Part shown: one piece after another, positions 9,344 through 17,814 of the stretch
How the letters are laid out: every line of letters begins with the position of its first letter
Position numbering within the stretch: the first letter of the stretch is position 1
DNA from: CAYQQU01 sp964419545
GTDB taxonomy: Bacteria > Bacteroidota > Bacteroidia > Chitinophagales > Saprospiraceae
Assembly: GCA_964419545.1 (NCBI GenBank)
Contig: CAYQQU010000017.1
Coordinates: forward strand, 22,849-86,848
Length of the DNA stretch: 64,000 bases
Direction: 5' to 3'
The notes under the pieces: generated by a model
The model's input: only the letters and a program-made list of their open reading frames with translations
Told to the model about the DNA's origin: nothing
The model's database searches: none
Made by a program: the position numbers and the translations under genes

Positions 9344-11706
9344 ATGCCCTGCTCAAAAGATGCTTTTTATTTCTCCTGACCTTGCCGATCCTCCCTTTCG
9401 TTTATGCCCAGGCCCCGGCGCTTACGCAAACCATCCGCGGCGTGGTCCTCGATCAGGACTCCCGCCAGCCGATCATCGGCGCCAACGTCGTCGTGCTCGG
9501 ATCGAATCCACTTCAGGGCGCCGCCACCGATCTGGACGGCCGCTTCCGGCTCGCGGAAGTACCCGTCGGGCGGGCCGATCTCGCCTTTTCCTACGTGGGA
9601 TACGAGGAGCGGGTGCTGCCCAATATCGTGGTCAACTCCGCGCACGAAGTGGTGCTGCAGGTAGAACTGACCGAATCGGTGCAGCAACTGGATCAGGTGG
9701 TGGTGCAATACCGTCAGAAAAAAAACGAGACGCGCGACGAGATGGCCCTGGTGAGCGCCCGAGCCTTTTCCGTGGAGGAAACCAGCCGCTACGCCGGCGC
9801 CATTAACGACCCGGCGCGCATGGTGTCGGCTTTTGCCGGCATCACCGGCAATGCGATGGGCAGCAACGAGATCGTGGTGCGCGGCAACTCGCCCAAAGGC
9901 GTGCTTTGGCGCCTGGAAGGGGTAGAGATCCCCAACCCCAACCACTTTTCGGACGAAGGCTCCACCGGCGGGCCCATCAACGCGCTCAACAGCACCATGC
10001 TGGCCAATTCCGACTTTTTCACCGGCGCTTTCGCCCCGCCGTACGGCAACGCTTATTCCGGCGTTTTTGATATCCGTTTGCGTAACGGGAATAACGACCG
10101 GCGGGAGTATACCTTCCAGGCCGGTACGGTAGGGCTCGACCTGACCATGGAAGGGCCTTTCAAAAAAGGTTATGATGGTTCTTACCTCTTCAACTACCGC
10201 TATTCTTCTCTTGCCTTGCTCGACAACCTGGGCATAACCGACTACGGCGGGGTTCCGAAGTACCAGGACCTTTCGTTCAAGGTCAACCTGCCCACCAGCC
10301 GCGCCGGTCGTTTCTCCTTGTTCGGACTGGCCGGGCAGAGCCACATCCTTTCCGAACTGGAGGACGCCGACATCAGCGAACTGATCGTCGAACGCCACGA
10401 TGTGCAATCGGAGCTGGGTGTCCTCGGCCTCAACCACACTTATTTACTGGGCGATCGCACCTACCTGCGCAGCAGCCTGTCGTTTTCCGAGAACGGCAGC
10501 GGCGTGGCCGGCGAGCGGCGAAGCGATGAAGATACATTTTACGAATCGCTCGACAGCAAATTGCGCAAATACGCCCTGCGAGCCGCCACGAACCTGCACC
10601 ATAAATTCAACGCCCGCAACAAATTGCAAACCGGCCTGCTCTACACCCGCTACTACTACGATTTCCGGCACCGGGAGTTTGACGACGACCGGCAGCGGAT
10701 GCGCACCTATCTGGATACGGAGGATCAGACCGGCCTCTGGCAGGGTTATGCGAGCTGGAAACACCGCTTCAACGAGCGCCTGCAGGCTGTCGGCGGCCTG
10801 CACCTGCAGTACTTTACGTTCAACGCCGCCGTTTCGGTGGAACCCCGGCTGAGCCTGAGCTGGCAGTGGCGTCCGCAACACCGCTTTTTCGCCGGTTTCG
10901 GCGTGCACAGCCGCTTGTCGGCCATCACCGAATACCTCGCCCATGAGGTCGGGGAGAATGGCGAAAAGCAGTACTTTAACCAGGACCTGAGTTTGCCCAA
11001 GGCCAGGCACTATGTCCTTGGGTATGACCTTCAGCTCAGCGCCAACACTCACTTCAAAACCGAGCTTTACTACCAGGACCTGTACGACGTGCCGGTCGGA
11101 GCCGAGCCGGGCAGTACGTTCTCTGTCCTCAACGACCTGGGCAGCTCTTCTTTCGAGCGCATGGTCAACGAAGGCAGCGGTCGCAACCTGGGCATAGAAC
11201 TGACGCTGGAGCAATTCCTGGTCGACGGGTTCTACTATATGGTCAACGGCTCGCTCTACGACTCCCGGTACCGGGCTGCCGACGGCGTCTGGCGGGATAC
11301 CCGCTTTAACGGGCGCTACGTAAGCAATGTACTGCTGGGCAAGGAATTTCTACTCAAGAGCAAGGGAGACAAACAAAAGACACTAGGCTTCAATGCGCGC
11401 TTCCTGATGTACGGCGGCGCCTATTTTACGCCCATCGACCTGGCGGCTTCGCAGGCTGCCGGTCAGGAGATCCGCCTGGAGGATCAGCCTTTTTCGCAGC
11501 AGGGCGACGACGTGCTGCGCCTCGATTTCAGCCTAACCTACCGCATCAACCGCCCCAAAACCACTCAGTTCCTGAAACTGGAGATGCAGAACCTGACCAG
11601 CCACGACGCCCTGGTTGAACAATACTACAACCACTACGGCGGCAAGATCGTCGAGATCCGCCAACTGCCGATACTGCCGGCGCTGTTTTACGGACTCTCG
11701 TTTTGA
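9340..11706 (+). CDS. TonB-dependent outer-membrane receptor with carboxypeptidase-regulatory-like domain
   Basis: The protein has 788 residues. A signal peptide ends near residue 23 (LPFVYAQ). A CarboxypepD-regulatory-like domain follows (IRGVVLDQDSRQPIIGANV, about 30-110), then a plug domain (about 125-240) with NEIVVRGNSPKGVLWRLEGV, and a beta-barrel rich in alternating aromatic residues ending in YGLSF, as outer-membrane barrels do. It imports an unknown substrate using TonB energy. No SusD partner gene is next to it, so it is not a classic SusCD pair. An in-frame extension upstream to 9148 exists, but the signal peptide and the ATGA overlap with the small ORF fix the start at 9340. Expression probably depends on the AraC-type regulator upstream. 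Confidence 0.92.
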   Translation: MNALLKRCFLFLLTLPILPFVYAQAPALTQTIRGVVLDQDSRQPIIGANVVVLGSNPLQGAATDLDGRFRLAEVPVGRADLAFSYVGYEERVLPNIVVNSAHEVVLQVELTESVQQLDQVVVQYRQKKNETRDEMALVSARAFSVEETSRYAGAINDPARMVSAFAGITGNAMGSNEIVVRGNSPKGVLWRLEGVEIPNPNHFSDEGSTGGPINALNSTMLANSDFFTGAFAPPYGNAYSGVFDIRLRNGNNDRREYTFQAGTVGLDLTMEGPFKKGYDGSYLFNYRYSSLALLDNLGITDYGGVPKYQDLSFKVNLPTSRAGRFSLFGLAGQSHILSELEDADISELIVERHDVQSELGVLGLNHTYLLGDRTYLRSSLSFSENGSGVAGERRSDEDTFYESLDSKLRKYALRAATNLHHKFNARNKLQTGLLYTRYYYDFRHREFDDDRQRMRTYLDTEDQTGLWQGYASWKHRFNERLQAVGGLHLQYFTFNAAVSVEPRLSLSWQWRPQHRFFAGFGVHSRLSAITEYLAHEVGENGEKQYFNQDLSLPKARHYVLGYDLQLSANTHFKTELYYQDLYDVPVGAEPGSTFSVLNDLGSSSFERMVNEGSGRNLGIELTLEQFLVDGFYYMVNGSLYDSRYRAADGVWRDTRFNGRYVSNVLLGKEFLLKSKGDKQKTLGFNARFLMYGGAYFTPIDLAASQAAGQEIRLEDQPFSQQGDDVLRLDFSLTYRINRPKTTQFLKLEMQNLTSHDALVEQYYNHYGGKIVEIRQLPILPALFYGLSF

Positions 11707-11734
11707 TGAAAATACCCAAACCTGCTGACTACGC

Positions 11735-11772
11735 AAAAAGCGCCCCTACCTATGTCGGTGGGGGCGCTTTTT
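11735..11772. terminator. Bidirectional intrinsic terminator
   Basis: A 16-bp stem with one mismatch (AAAAAGCGCCCCTACC / GGTGGGGGCGCTTTTT), six-base loop, lies between the convergent TonB receptor and lipoprotein genes. It has A and T runs on both sides and so can serve both. Confidence 0.9.
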
Positions 11773-11791
11773 AATCTGCATTAAGTAGTAA

Positions 11792-12193
11792 TCAGATATT
11801 CTCTTCTACTTCCTGCAGAGCTTGTCGGACGTCAGTCTTGAAGTCTTGCCAGCCATCCTCAAAGTTTTCGCTCAGGCGTTCCATATTTTGATTCAGCTCG
11901 CTTCTTTTCTTTTCCAGGTAGTCGATCTCGTCCTGGATCTCCGCTTCGGCTTCATCGGAAGCTTCGGCGAGGTCGGCGCGTAGCTCTTCCAGTCGGTTAT
12001 CGATCTTTTGCCGGGTGGCGTTGAGGTCTTTGCGCAACTCTTCTCTTTCGGCTTCGACGGCTTCACCTACCGACTCGGCGGCTTCTTCGATGTCTTCCTG
12101 AGCTTGTTCGGATGCCGACTGGTTTTCGCAGGCGCCGGCGCCGATAAAGATGAAGAGGAGCAGAAATAAAAATTTAATGCTTAAATTTTTCAT
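11792..12193 (-). CDS. Small coiled-coil lipoprotein
   Basis: This 133-residue protein has a hydrophobic signal segment ending in a lipobox-like IGAGAC at Cys22. The rest is almost entirely Glu, Ala, Lys and Arg rich and should form a long coiled coil (about residues 30-125). It looks like a lipid-anchored periplasmic or outer-membrane helix, similar in style to Lpp-like or YtxH-like stress proteins, but I cannot assign a family. It lies 78 bp after a YvlD-like membrane gene on the same strand; a stem-loop in between suggests separate transcripts. Confidence 0.75.
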   Translation of the reverse strand: MKNLSIKFLFLLLFIFIGAGACENQSASEQAQEDIEEAAESVGEAVEAEREELRKDLNATRQKIDNRLEELRADLAEASDEAEAEIQDEIDYLEKKRSELNQNMERLSENFEDGWQDFKTDVRQALQEVEENI

Positions 12194-12218
12194 GGTAATC
12201 TATTTATGCGTTAATGAT

Positions 12219-12237
12219 CGTTGCGACTGGCGCAACG
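12219..12237. terminator. Stem-loop between lipoprotein and YvlD-like genes
   Basis: CGTTGCG-ACTGG-CGCAACG forms a perfect 7-bp stem with a 5-base loop, 35 bp after the stop of the minus-strand membrane gene. There is no clear U tract, so termination is only probable. Confidence 0.45.
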
Positions 12238-12271
12238 ACCGGAGGAAATAACGGTTTTGAAGAAAGTGATA

Positions 12272-12622
12272 CTATTCGACCCGGGCGCCGTGGCGCTGCC
12301 GATTCACCGCGAGGCTGAATATGGAAAGGATCAGAGACAGGACCAGCGCCCAGAACCAGCCGTCGACGTAAAAATCAGTCAACAGCCAGTCGGTGAGCAG
12401 GATCATGGCGGCATTGATCACCAGTAGAAAAAGGCCCAGTGTCAGAATAGTGACCGGCAGGGTAAGGAACACCAATACCGGACGAATAAAAAAGTTCACG
12501 ACGGTCAACACGAGAATGACGAGTACGGCGTCCAGGTAACTATCCACGGTGATCCCGGAGAAGATCATGGCAGAACCGTACAGGATTAATGCATTGATGA
12601 TCAGTGCAAGGAGAAAGCCCAT
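12272..12622 (-). CDS. YvlD-like membrane protein (phage holin IV superfamily)
   Basis: The 116-residue protein has four hydrophobic segments (about residues 3-22, 30-48, 52-72 and 87-107). It carries the typical central motif VVNFFIRPVLVFLTLPVTILTLGLF. The family is named after a phage holin, but the chromosomal YvlD-type members are ordinary bacterial membrane proteins of unknown role, often stress-induced. No phage genes are nearby. The ATG is clear, and the gene stands between two stem-loops. Confidence 0.85.
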   Translation of the reverse strand: MGFLLALIINALILYGSAMIFSGITVDSYLDAVLVILVLTVVNFFIRPVLVFLTLPVTILTLGLFLLVINAAMILLTDWLLTDFYVDGWFWALVLSLILSIFSLAVNRQRHGARVE

Positions 12623-12688
12623 GTTTTTTGTTTAAAGCGGTTTTTCGATCTCGTTTAACCATAGAACGCGACCATGGGCTTCGTGTTC

Positions 12689-12700
12689 GGGAAGCTTCCC
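12689..12700. terminator. GGGAAGCTTCCC palindrome after the HhH-like gene
   Basis: This perfect 12-bp palindrome lies inside a larger imperfect hairpin (ATGGG at 12674-12678 pairs with CCCAT at 12698-12702) just beyond the stop of the minus-strand gene at 12711. It may act as a terminator, but lacks a strong U run. Confidence 0.35.
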
Positions 12701-12710
12701 ATTCGTTTAA

Positions 12711-13511
12711 TTAATCGTACAAGGCGGAGAACCACAGGGTGATCGCCTGTTCCGGCCAGTTGACCACCACCGGCAGGTCGGACGGGGTGATGCCCGGCGG
12801 GATGATCCCGCGATTTTCGAATCCCCGGAAAAAGCGCAGCTCCATTTCCCAGGGGTAGAGGCGGTGGTAGCCGAAGTAATTGATGGTTACTTCCTGAATC
12901 CTTTCCCAGCTGAACCAGTTGTCGGCGTCGAATTCGTAGAACCAGAGGGCCAGCGCGTAGCCCGCTACCGGCGTGCTGTTGAAATAAGTGTCGATGTAGG
13001 CTTTTTCGATATCGGCCACCATCTGGTCTTTGGCTCCCGCGGAGAGGTCGCGTTCCTTACTGATGGCGCCCACGCGTTTGGCTACCCATTCCCGGAAGGT
13101 TTCCTCGTTGGATACCAGTTTGTTGAACGATTCCAAATCGTCGAAGGTGGTGCGGAAGTACTCCAGCGGCCAGTTTTCGCGATAAATCACGCCCTCTTCG
13201 TACATCGAGTTGCGAAAAGCCTCAGCGGCGGGCGTACCGAAGGTGTAGATGAGGTCTTGCACCGTACCGTTGCCTACGCCCCGGATGTCGTCGAGTTGGG
13301 AAAATTCGGTGAAGCGCTGGAAGGGCAGCTTATTGCGCTCCCGCAGGATACGAGCGGCCAGTTTGGCGCCGATGGTCCTGCCCGGGCCGTCCGCCGGATC
13401 GTCCTCTATTTTTCCGCCGGTAATATCGGCTACTGTTTGGGCGCGGTTGAAGAAATCGAGAATGCGGTTGGCGATCCAACGGGGTACTTCGGGCGAAGAA
13501 AGCTGCGGCAT
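12711..13511 (-). CDS. Conserved hypothetical protein with helix-hairpin-helix-like segment
   Basis: From the ATG at 13511 (MPQLSSPEVPRW) the protein has 266 residues and no signal peptide. In-frame upstream starts exist at 13550 (ATG) and 13553 (TTG), but the added residues look unlike a protein N-terminus. About residues 60-95 read FTEFSQLDDIRGVGNGTVQDLI, close to a ComEA-like HhH pattern (L..I.GVG..T...L). The second half is rich in Trp, Phe and Tyr (WYFEFDADNW-like stretches) and matches no family I know. It stands alone between MsrAB and the YvlD-like gene. The function is unknown. Confidence 0.65.
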   Translation of the reverse strand: MPQLSSPEVPRWIANRILDFFNRAQTVADITGGKIEDDPADGPGRTIGAKLAARILRERNKLPFQRFTEFSQLDDIRGVGNGTVQDLIYTFGTPAAEAFRNSMYEEGVIYRENWPLEYFRTTFDDLESFNKLVSNEETFREWVAKRVGAISKERDLSAGAKDQMVADIEKAYIDTYFNSTPVAGYALALWFYEFDADNWFSWERIQEVTINYFGYHRLYPWEMELRFFRGFENRGIIPPGITPSDLPVVVNWPEQAITLWFSALYD

Positions 13512-13616
13512 GTTAAGGTGTTGAGAATGGTTTGCTAATTTTACTTGCATCAACAGGCAAATTAGCCAGACTTCGGGATAAGCACCGGTTTTCGAATATT
13601 ATCTTTTTGTAAATAG

Positions 13617-13649
13617 GCAACAGAAGCAAGCGCCAAACATGCTCGTATG
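13617..13649. repeat. Relic of palindromic element B
   Basis: This 33-bp stretch matches 62528-62560 at 30 of 33 positions (shared core AGAAGCAAGC.CCAAACATGC). The matching inverted left arm is not found here, so it is a solo end or decayed copy between the msrAB and HhH-like genes. Confidence 0.6.
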
Positions 13650-13656
13650 CTTAGCC

Positions 13657-14745
13657 CTAATTATTCCGCTTCAGCAATCCCGAAAATTTCTTCTCCACTT
13701 TCTCTACCTTAGGCCGGCTGATGCGCTGCATGTAGGGGTTTTCGGGATGCGCCTCGTAGTAGTCCTGGTGATAAGCTTCCGCTACCCAGAATTCGGAATA
13801 AGGGGATAGTTCGGTCACGATGGGTTTGTCGAATTCATCCGATGCTTCCAGCTTGGCGATCTTGGACTCTGCGGCTGCTTTTTGGTCTTCATTGTGATAA
13901 AAGATGGCGGAACGATACTGCGGGCCGACGTCCGGGCCCTGGCGATTGAGCTGGGTGGGGTCGTGGGCGACGAAGAAGATGTCCAGCAGCGTCTCGTAAT
14001 CGATCATTGCCGGGTCGTAATAGATGATGATCGACTCGGCGTGGCTGGTGTTGCCGCGTCCCACTTCTTCGTAGGTAGGATATTTTTCCTCGCCGCCGGA
14101 ATAGCCGCTGATCACGTCCGCTACGCCCCGGATGCGCTCGAAGGCTGCTTCGGTGCACCAGAAGCAGCCGCCGGCGAAGGTAGCCACGGCGTATTGTTCA
14201 TAGCCTTTGCCGGCGATGTATTCGGAGATGGGTTGAACGTCCGTATTTTTCGGCGCTTTTTCTTGCTTTTGCTCCTCAGCTACGAAGTCGAGGCTCATGG
14301 AGTTGACGCAGTGGCGCGTTTGTTTTTCCGTAAATCCTTCTCCCCGGAAAACATGCCCGAGGTGGCCGCCACAGTTCGAACAAACGATTTCGGTGCGGTA
14401 GCCGTCGGCGTCGGGCAACTCCTTGACGTTGTCGGCGATCATTTCGTCAAAGCTGGGCCAGCCGGTGCCGCTGTCGAATTTATCTTCCGAACGGAACAGC
14501 GGCAGGTTGCACTGCCGGCAGATGTAGATGCCGTCCCCTTTGTGATCGTGAAACTCGCCGGAGAAAGCCCATTCGGTGCCTTTGTTGAGGATCACCCGCT
14601 TTTCTTTGTCGTTGAGTTCATTGTAATTTTCCGGGTTTTCGATCACCGGAGGCAGCTCGGCCAGCGCTTCGGCCGGCTTGCTCTGGGCGCAGGCATAAAC
14701 CAGGCCGATGGTCATCGCGAAGGTGAGCAAATGGTATAATTTCAT
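13657..14745 (-). CDS. msrAB: Exported bifunctional methionine sulfoxide reductase (MsrB-MsrA fusion)
   Basis: The 362-residue protein is a lipoprotein candidate (lipobox LVYAC, Cys19). The MsrB domain (about residues 40-155) has zinc-type cysteines at 76, 79, 122 and 125 and the catalytic Cys146 in RHCVNS; it reduces the R-sulfoxide. The MsrA domain (about 183-350) has GCFWC with Cys194 and reduces the S-sulfoxide. Together they repair oxidised methionine in proteins of the cell envelope. The order MsrB then MsrA is the reverse of several known fusions. The gene is 39 bp downstream of the Rieske-containing operon on the same strand, a redox neighbourhood that could supply electrons, though this is inference. 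Confidence 0.95.
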   Translation of the reverse strand: MKLYHLLTFAMTIGLVYACAQSKPAEALAELPPVIENPENYNELNDKEKRVILNKGTEWAFSGEFHDHKGDGIYICRQCNLPLFRSEDKFDSGTGWPSFDEMIADNVKELPDADGYRTEIVCSNCGGHLGHVFRGEGFTEKQTRHCVNSMSLDFVAEEQKQEKAPKNTDVQPISEYIAGKGYEQYAVATFAGGCFWCTEAAFERIRGVADVISGYSGGEEKYPTYEEVGRGNTSHAESIIIYYDPAMIDYETLLDIFFVAHDPTQLNRQGPDVGPQYRSAIFYHNEDQKAAAESKIAKLEASDEFDKPIVTELSPYSEFWVAEAYHQDYYEAHPENPYMQRISRPKVEKVEKKFSGLLKRNN

Positions 14746-14784
14746 GGTGATGTATTTTTTAAATGGAAGAATTTCTGTGAAAAA

Positions 14785-15612
14785 TCATTGACTGCAAAGG
14801 GGCATTTCCTGATCCATCCAGTAAGCTTGCAGGCGTATGATATCTTTTTGGGGATCTGTGTATAAAACCAACCAATCGTCCTGTTGTTCCAGGCGGCCGC
14901 AGATGCGGAGCTGGTCGGCGATGAAGGGCAGCAATGCAGCGTTGATCGCTTCTCCTTCGGCGCCTCTGACGATGGCGTAGTTGTTGTTGCCCCGGGCATC
15001 GGTCATTCGCAGCACCGGAGGGACGCCGCCGGAGATGCAGCGCACGGCGCACGAACGGTGGGGCTTCCCGTAGCCGGGTTTCATCACGCCGAGGGCGCAT
15101 TTGGGATCGAGGATTTCCCCTTTAAGACTGACTCGCCCCAGGTTCCGACTTTGCACACGCGGCGCGCCGGCGGTGGTGTCCATCCCGAGAAAAGCATCGG
15201 CGCCTTTCGTCAATTCCAGCGCCGTTTTGTCCTGGTAGTAAATTAAAGTGCCTTTCAATTCAACCACTTTGCCGCCCAGTGGTTGCCCCGCCCGCGCTTC
15301 GATGGCGGCTAATGTCCGCTCCGCGCCCCTTTTTCCGAAACCGATGAGCAGCACGCTTTCGACACCATCCGCGCCGTACATTTTCAACATGGGGACGGGG
15401 CGATACGTCAATACCCCCTTCAGTGCAGTCGACTTTCCCAGCTCGAAGGTAGAATCGACAAATCCCCGCTGGCTCAGCACCAGTAGCAGGGCTACCGCTA
15501 TGGCCAGCCCACCGAACCACCATACGGAGCGCCGCACGGAACGCGCGTAGGTCGGCGGCGCTTTTTCCTGCCAGCCGACATAGAATTCGTCTTGTTGAGG
15601 TTTATTTTTCAT
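14785..15612 (-). CDS. Membrane-anchored conserved protein of the Rieske operon
   Basis: This 275-residue protein has one N-terminal membrane segment (about residues 27-46) and a large exported domain. A cysteine-containing stretch near residue 170-195 (LDPKCALGVMKPG, then SCAVRCISGGVPP) is its most striking feature and could bind a metal or cofactor. I do not recognise a named family. Its ATG overlaps the stop of the Rieske gene by four bases (ATGA at 15609-15612), so the two are translationally coupled. A role in the same electron-transfer chain is inferred from this coupling. Confidence 0.75.
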   Translation of the reverse strand: MKNKPQQDEFYVGWQEKAPPTYARSVRRSVWWFGGLAIAVALLLVLSQRGFVDSTFELGKSTALKGVLTYRPVPMLKMYGADGVESVLLIGFGKRGAERTLAAIEARAGQPLGGKVVELKGTLIYYQDKTALELTKGADAFLGMDTTAGAPRVQSRNLGRVSLKGEILDPKCALGVMKPGYGKPHRSCAVRCISGGVPPVLRMTDARGNNNYAIVRGAEGEAINAALLPFIADQLRICGRLEQQDDWLVLYTDPQKDIIRLQAYWMDQEMPLCSQ

Positions 15613-16142
15613 TTTTCAATTTTTACCGCTGCTCGTTCCGTTCCTGCGGGATACGGCCGCGGGTGGACAAATACCTGGTCGCCTACCACTTTGACATCAT
15701 ACGTTTCCAGTTTTTCGGTAAAGGGGGGCGGCGACTGGCCGTTATGGGGCAGGTACTGATAACCGTGCCAGGGGCAGGTGATGCAGCCGTCGACGATCTT
15801 CCCTTCTCCGAGGGGGCCGTTCTGGTGGCGGCAACGGTTGCTCACCGCCGAAAGCTTCCCGTCATAACGGAAAATGGCGATGTTCTCCCCGTCGGCGATG
15901 ATGGTCTTGGCCCGATTTTCAGCGATGTCCGGCCAGCGGCAGACGAAGACGAAGCCTTCCTCGTCTTTTTCGCCGGGTTTCAGCTCTTTCCGGGGCGACA
16001 CCCGGGCAGCGGCCAGGTGCAATCCGATAATGGTCATCATCCCCAGGCCGGTGGTCACAATCCATACGGGGGAGCTTTCCAGTTGAATGACCCCGAGCAT
16101 CACGTGGAACACCAACAGGGCATAGGCCAAGTACACCAGCAT
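15609..16142 (-). pseudogene. Rieske [2Fe-2S] protein, C-terminal part of an amber-split ferric-reductase-like/Rieske protein
   Basis: The 177 residues begin with two membrane segments (MLVYLAYALLVFHVMLG and a second near 28-45) and end in a Rieske domain with CRHQNGPLGEG and CPWHGYQY, the ligands of a 2Fe-2S cluster. The stretch is in the same frame as the upstream 163-residue ORF and is separated from it only by a TAG at 16155-16157 and four codons (KSLH). Homologues I know of have a single protein reading ...NLSPRVWKALHM at this joint, so TAG most likely replaces a Trp TGG. The ATG at 16142 may allow reinitiation. It could be a pseudogene, a sequencing error, or a true split gene. Confidence 0.75.
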
Positions 16143-16154
16143 GTGGAGGGACTT

Positions 16155-16646
16155 CTAAAGGCCGGGGCTCAGGTTTTTCAGCCAAAAATCGTGACTGGTG
16201 GCCGCCATCAGCAAGAGGATCAACAGGGCGAAAAAGCCCAGTGTCTGGAACGGGAAATTAACCAGCGACCCGTACTGCATATTGGCGGTTAATACCGACA
16301 AGAGAGGATCGACATTGCCCAGCGCGTGAAACTGAATGATGTTGAAAATGCCGTGGACCAGGGCAATGAGGAACATGGTAACCCCCAGGTGCCGGCGGTT
16401 GTACAGCAACGGCAAAAAGCGCTTATCGAGCCGGCTGAGCGGGCCGATGGCCAGAATGATGTGCAGCATCAGAAAGGCCAGGGTGCCGGTTGCGCGAATG
16501 ATCAGGGTCTCGGGCGTGATTTGCGGAAAAAAGACCAACTGACCGAGGATGAAAGCCGACAGGTAAATGGCGATGAGCAAAAGCATAATGCGGTCGTAGC
16601 GTCGCTTTTGGCGATTCCACGCTACGGGGACGTAATTGGCGCTCAT
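16155..16646 (-). pseudogene. Ferric-reductase-like transmembrane protein, N-terminal part of the amber-split protein
   Basis: The 163 residues contain four to five hydrophobic segments with two histidine positions typical of heme-ligating ferric-reductase-like domains (LMLHIILAIGPL and LIALVHGIF). The other two expected histidines lie after the in-frame TAG, in the Rieske-bearing ORF (KSLH and LVFHVMLG). Neither piece alone could hold both hemes. The start ATG overlaps the stop of the 58-residue ORF upstream (ATGA). The whole protein would carry electrons from a membrane b-type cytochrome to, or from, the Rieske cluster. Confidence 0.75.
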
Positions 16647-16819
16647 TGGTTATCTATTTGTGGATTTGTCGATTGGGTTTTAGCCGGCGCCTGGTAAAGT
16701 GTATCCTGCACCGCCGGTTGCTTCGGGATAACCAGCACGGCGAGCACAAAGAGCACCGGCAGTATAACAGCCAGAACAATCCAGATGAGGCGATGGCGCT
16801 TGCGTAAATCAGGGGTCAT
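16643..16819 (-). CDS. Small single-pass membrane protein (58 residues)
   Basis: The ORF reads MTPDLRKRHRLIWIVLAVIL followed by more hydrophobic residues to about residue 32 and a Pro/Gln-rich polar tail. It has one membrane segment with a basic cytoplasmic N-terminus. Its stop overlaps the next start by four bases (ATGA at 16643-16646), and it is 25 bp after a 71-residue membrane ORF, so it is a member of the redox operon. It may be a small accessory subunit of the b-type cytochrome/Rieske protein; no family is recognised. Confidence 0.65.
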   Translation of the reverse strand: MTPDLRKRHRLIWIVLAVILPVLFVLAVLVIPKQPAVQDTLYQAPAKTQSTNPQIDNQ

Positions 16820-16844
16820 GATTCGTCAATTATGGGTGAATGAT

Positions 16845-17060
16845 CTAATCCCGGGCAGGGCCTCCTCGCAGGACTTTCCACAACAATGTCGGCCACAGCA
16901 CGATGGCGCCGGGCAACAGTAGCAGGCGCATGGTCCATTTGACCCCCTGAATCCCGTCGTCGATGCGTCGCGCTCCGCGAAAAGCAAACCACAGTCCAAA
17001 GAGCAGGCCGATCAGCAAATAACCGTAAAAAAGCCAGACGAAAACCTGGAAGAAAAGCAT
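16845..17060 (-). CDS. Small two-pass membrane protein (71 residues), first gene of the Rieske operon
   Basis: There are hydrophobic segments at about residues 3-28 and 42-60, separated by a charged loop (RGARRIDDGIQGVKW). The C-terminus is VLRGGPARD. It is the first ORF of a five-ORF cluster with overlapping or closely spaced starts that ends at 14785. The small size and place suggest a structural subunit of the membrane redox complex, by inference only. Confidence 0.65.
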   Translation of the reverse strand: MLFFQVFVWLFYGYLLIGLLFGLWFAFRGARRIDDGIQGVKWTMRLLLLPGAIVLWPTLLWKVLRGGPARD

Positions 17061-17102
17061 GGTAAAATTTTTTGTACCTAAATTAAACAGACTTCTGTTT
17101 TT

Positions 17103-17783
17103 TCAGGACTCGTTGTATACTTTTATCACTCCTTCCCGTACTTGTCGTCCGGAATCCGTCAATAGAAAGTGAATAGCGTCAGCTACGGCAGCCGGAGACG
17201 CCCATTTGGAAAAATCAGCATCGGGCATGGCTTCCCGGTTCCTGGGGGTGTCCATGGTGCCGGGTACAACCACCGAAGCGGTGATGCGCCGGTCCTTGCC
17301 ATGTGCGTTGATGAGTTCGGCCAGAAAAAATACCAGCTTTTTGGACAACGCGTATGCGATCAGGTTTTTTCCTTCTTCGGCGTCCAGAGCGGGACGGGCG
17401 CCTACCAGGATGATCTGGCCGCCGCCCCGCTTTTCAAAGATAGGCAGCAGGGCCTGCGTCAGGAAATAGGCAGTCTCGAAATTGAGCCGGTACATTTTCT
17501 GTAGCGTCGCTCCGTCGGTTTCGGCGAAGCCGCCCGCCGCGAAGCCACCCACTGTCAGTACAGCGGCGCCGACGTCGGCGTCCAGACCGGCGACGTACTG
17601 CTGAACCGCCTGCGGATCGGTCAGGTCCACCGGCTCGGCGGCAATGCCTTTTTCCCGCAGGGCGGCCGCGCTCCGGGGCGAGCCTACCGTGCCGAGGATG
17701 GAAAAGCCGTTGGCCGCTAGTTTTTCAGCGATCGCGCCGCCCAGGTTGCCGGATGCTCCGGTGATGATTACGCTTGTATTCAT
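17103..17783 (-). CDS. SDR family NAD(P)-dependent oxidoreductase
   Basis: This 226-residue classical short-chain dehydrogenase has the cofactor motif GASGNLGG at residues 9-16, the usual catalytic YxxxK (YALSK) after the active-site Ser region, and a C-terminal VREGVIKVY strand. The substrate is unknown. It is last in a run of eight same-strand genes (GMC, VOC, SDR, GH15, MGH1-like, GDE, MFS, SDR) and starts 31 bp after the MFS gene, so it is probably co-transcribed and acts on a sugar-derived carbonyl or alcohol. A weak hairpin (AAACAG / CTGTTT) follows it. Confidence 0.85.
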   Translation of the reverse strand: MNTSVIITGASGNLGGAIAEKLAANGFSILGTVGSPRSAAALREKGIAAEPVDLTDPQAVQQYVAGLDADVGAAVLTVGGFAAGGFAETDGATLQKMYRLNFETAYFLTQALLPIFEKRGGGQIILVGARPALDAEEGKNLIAYALSKKLVFFLAELINAHGKDRRITASVVVPGTMDTPRNREAMPDADFSKWASPAAVADAIHFLLTDSGRQVREGVIKVYNES

Positions 17784-17814
17784 TTTTCGGTGTTTTTTCG
17801 GTTTTCAAAATCGC

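Noticed and set aside
12272..12622. Phage holin label as a sign of a prophage
   Set aside because: The YvlD-like family is chromosomal; no other phage genes are in the window.
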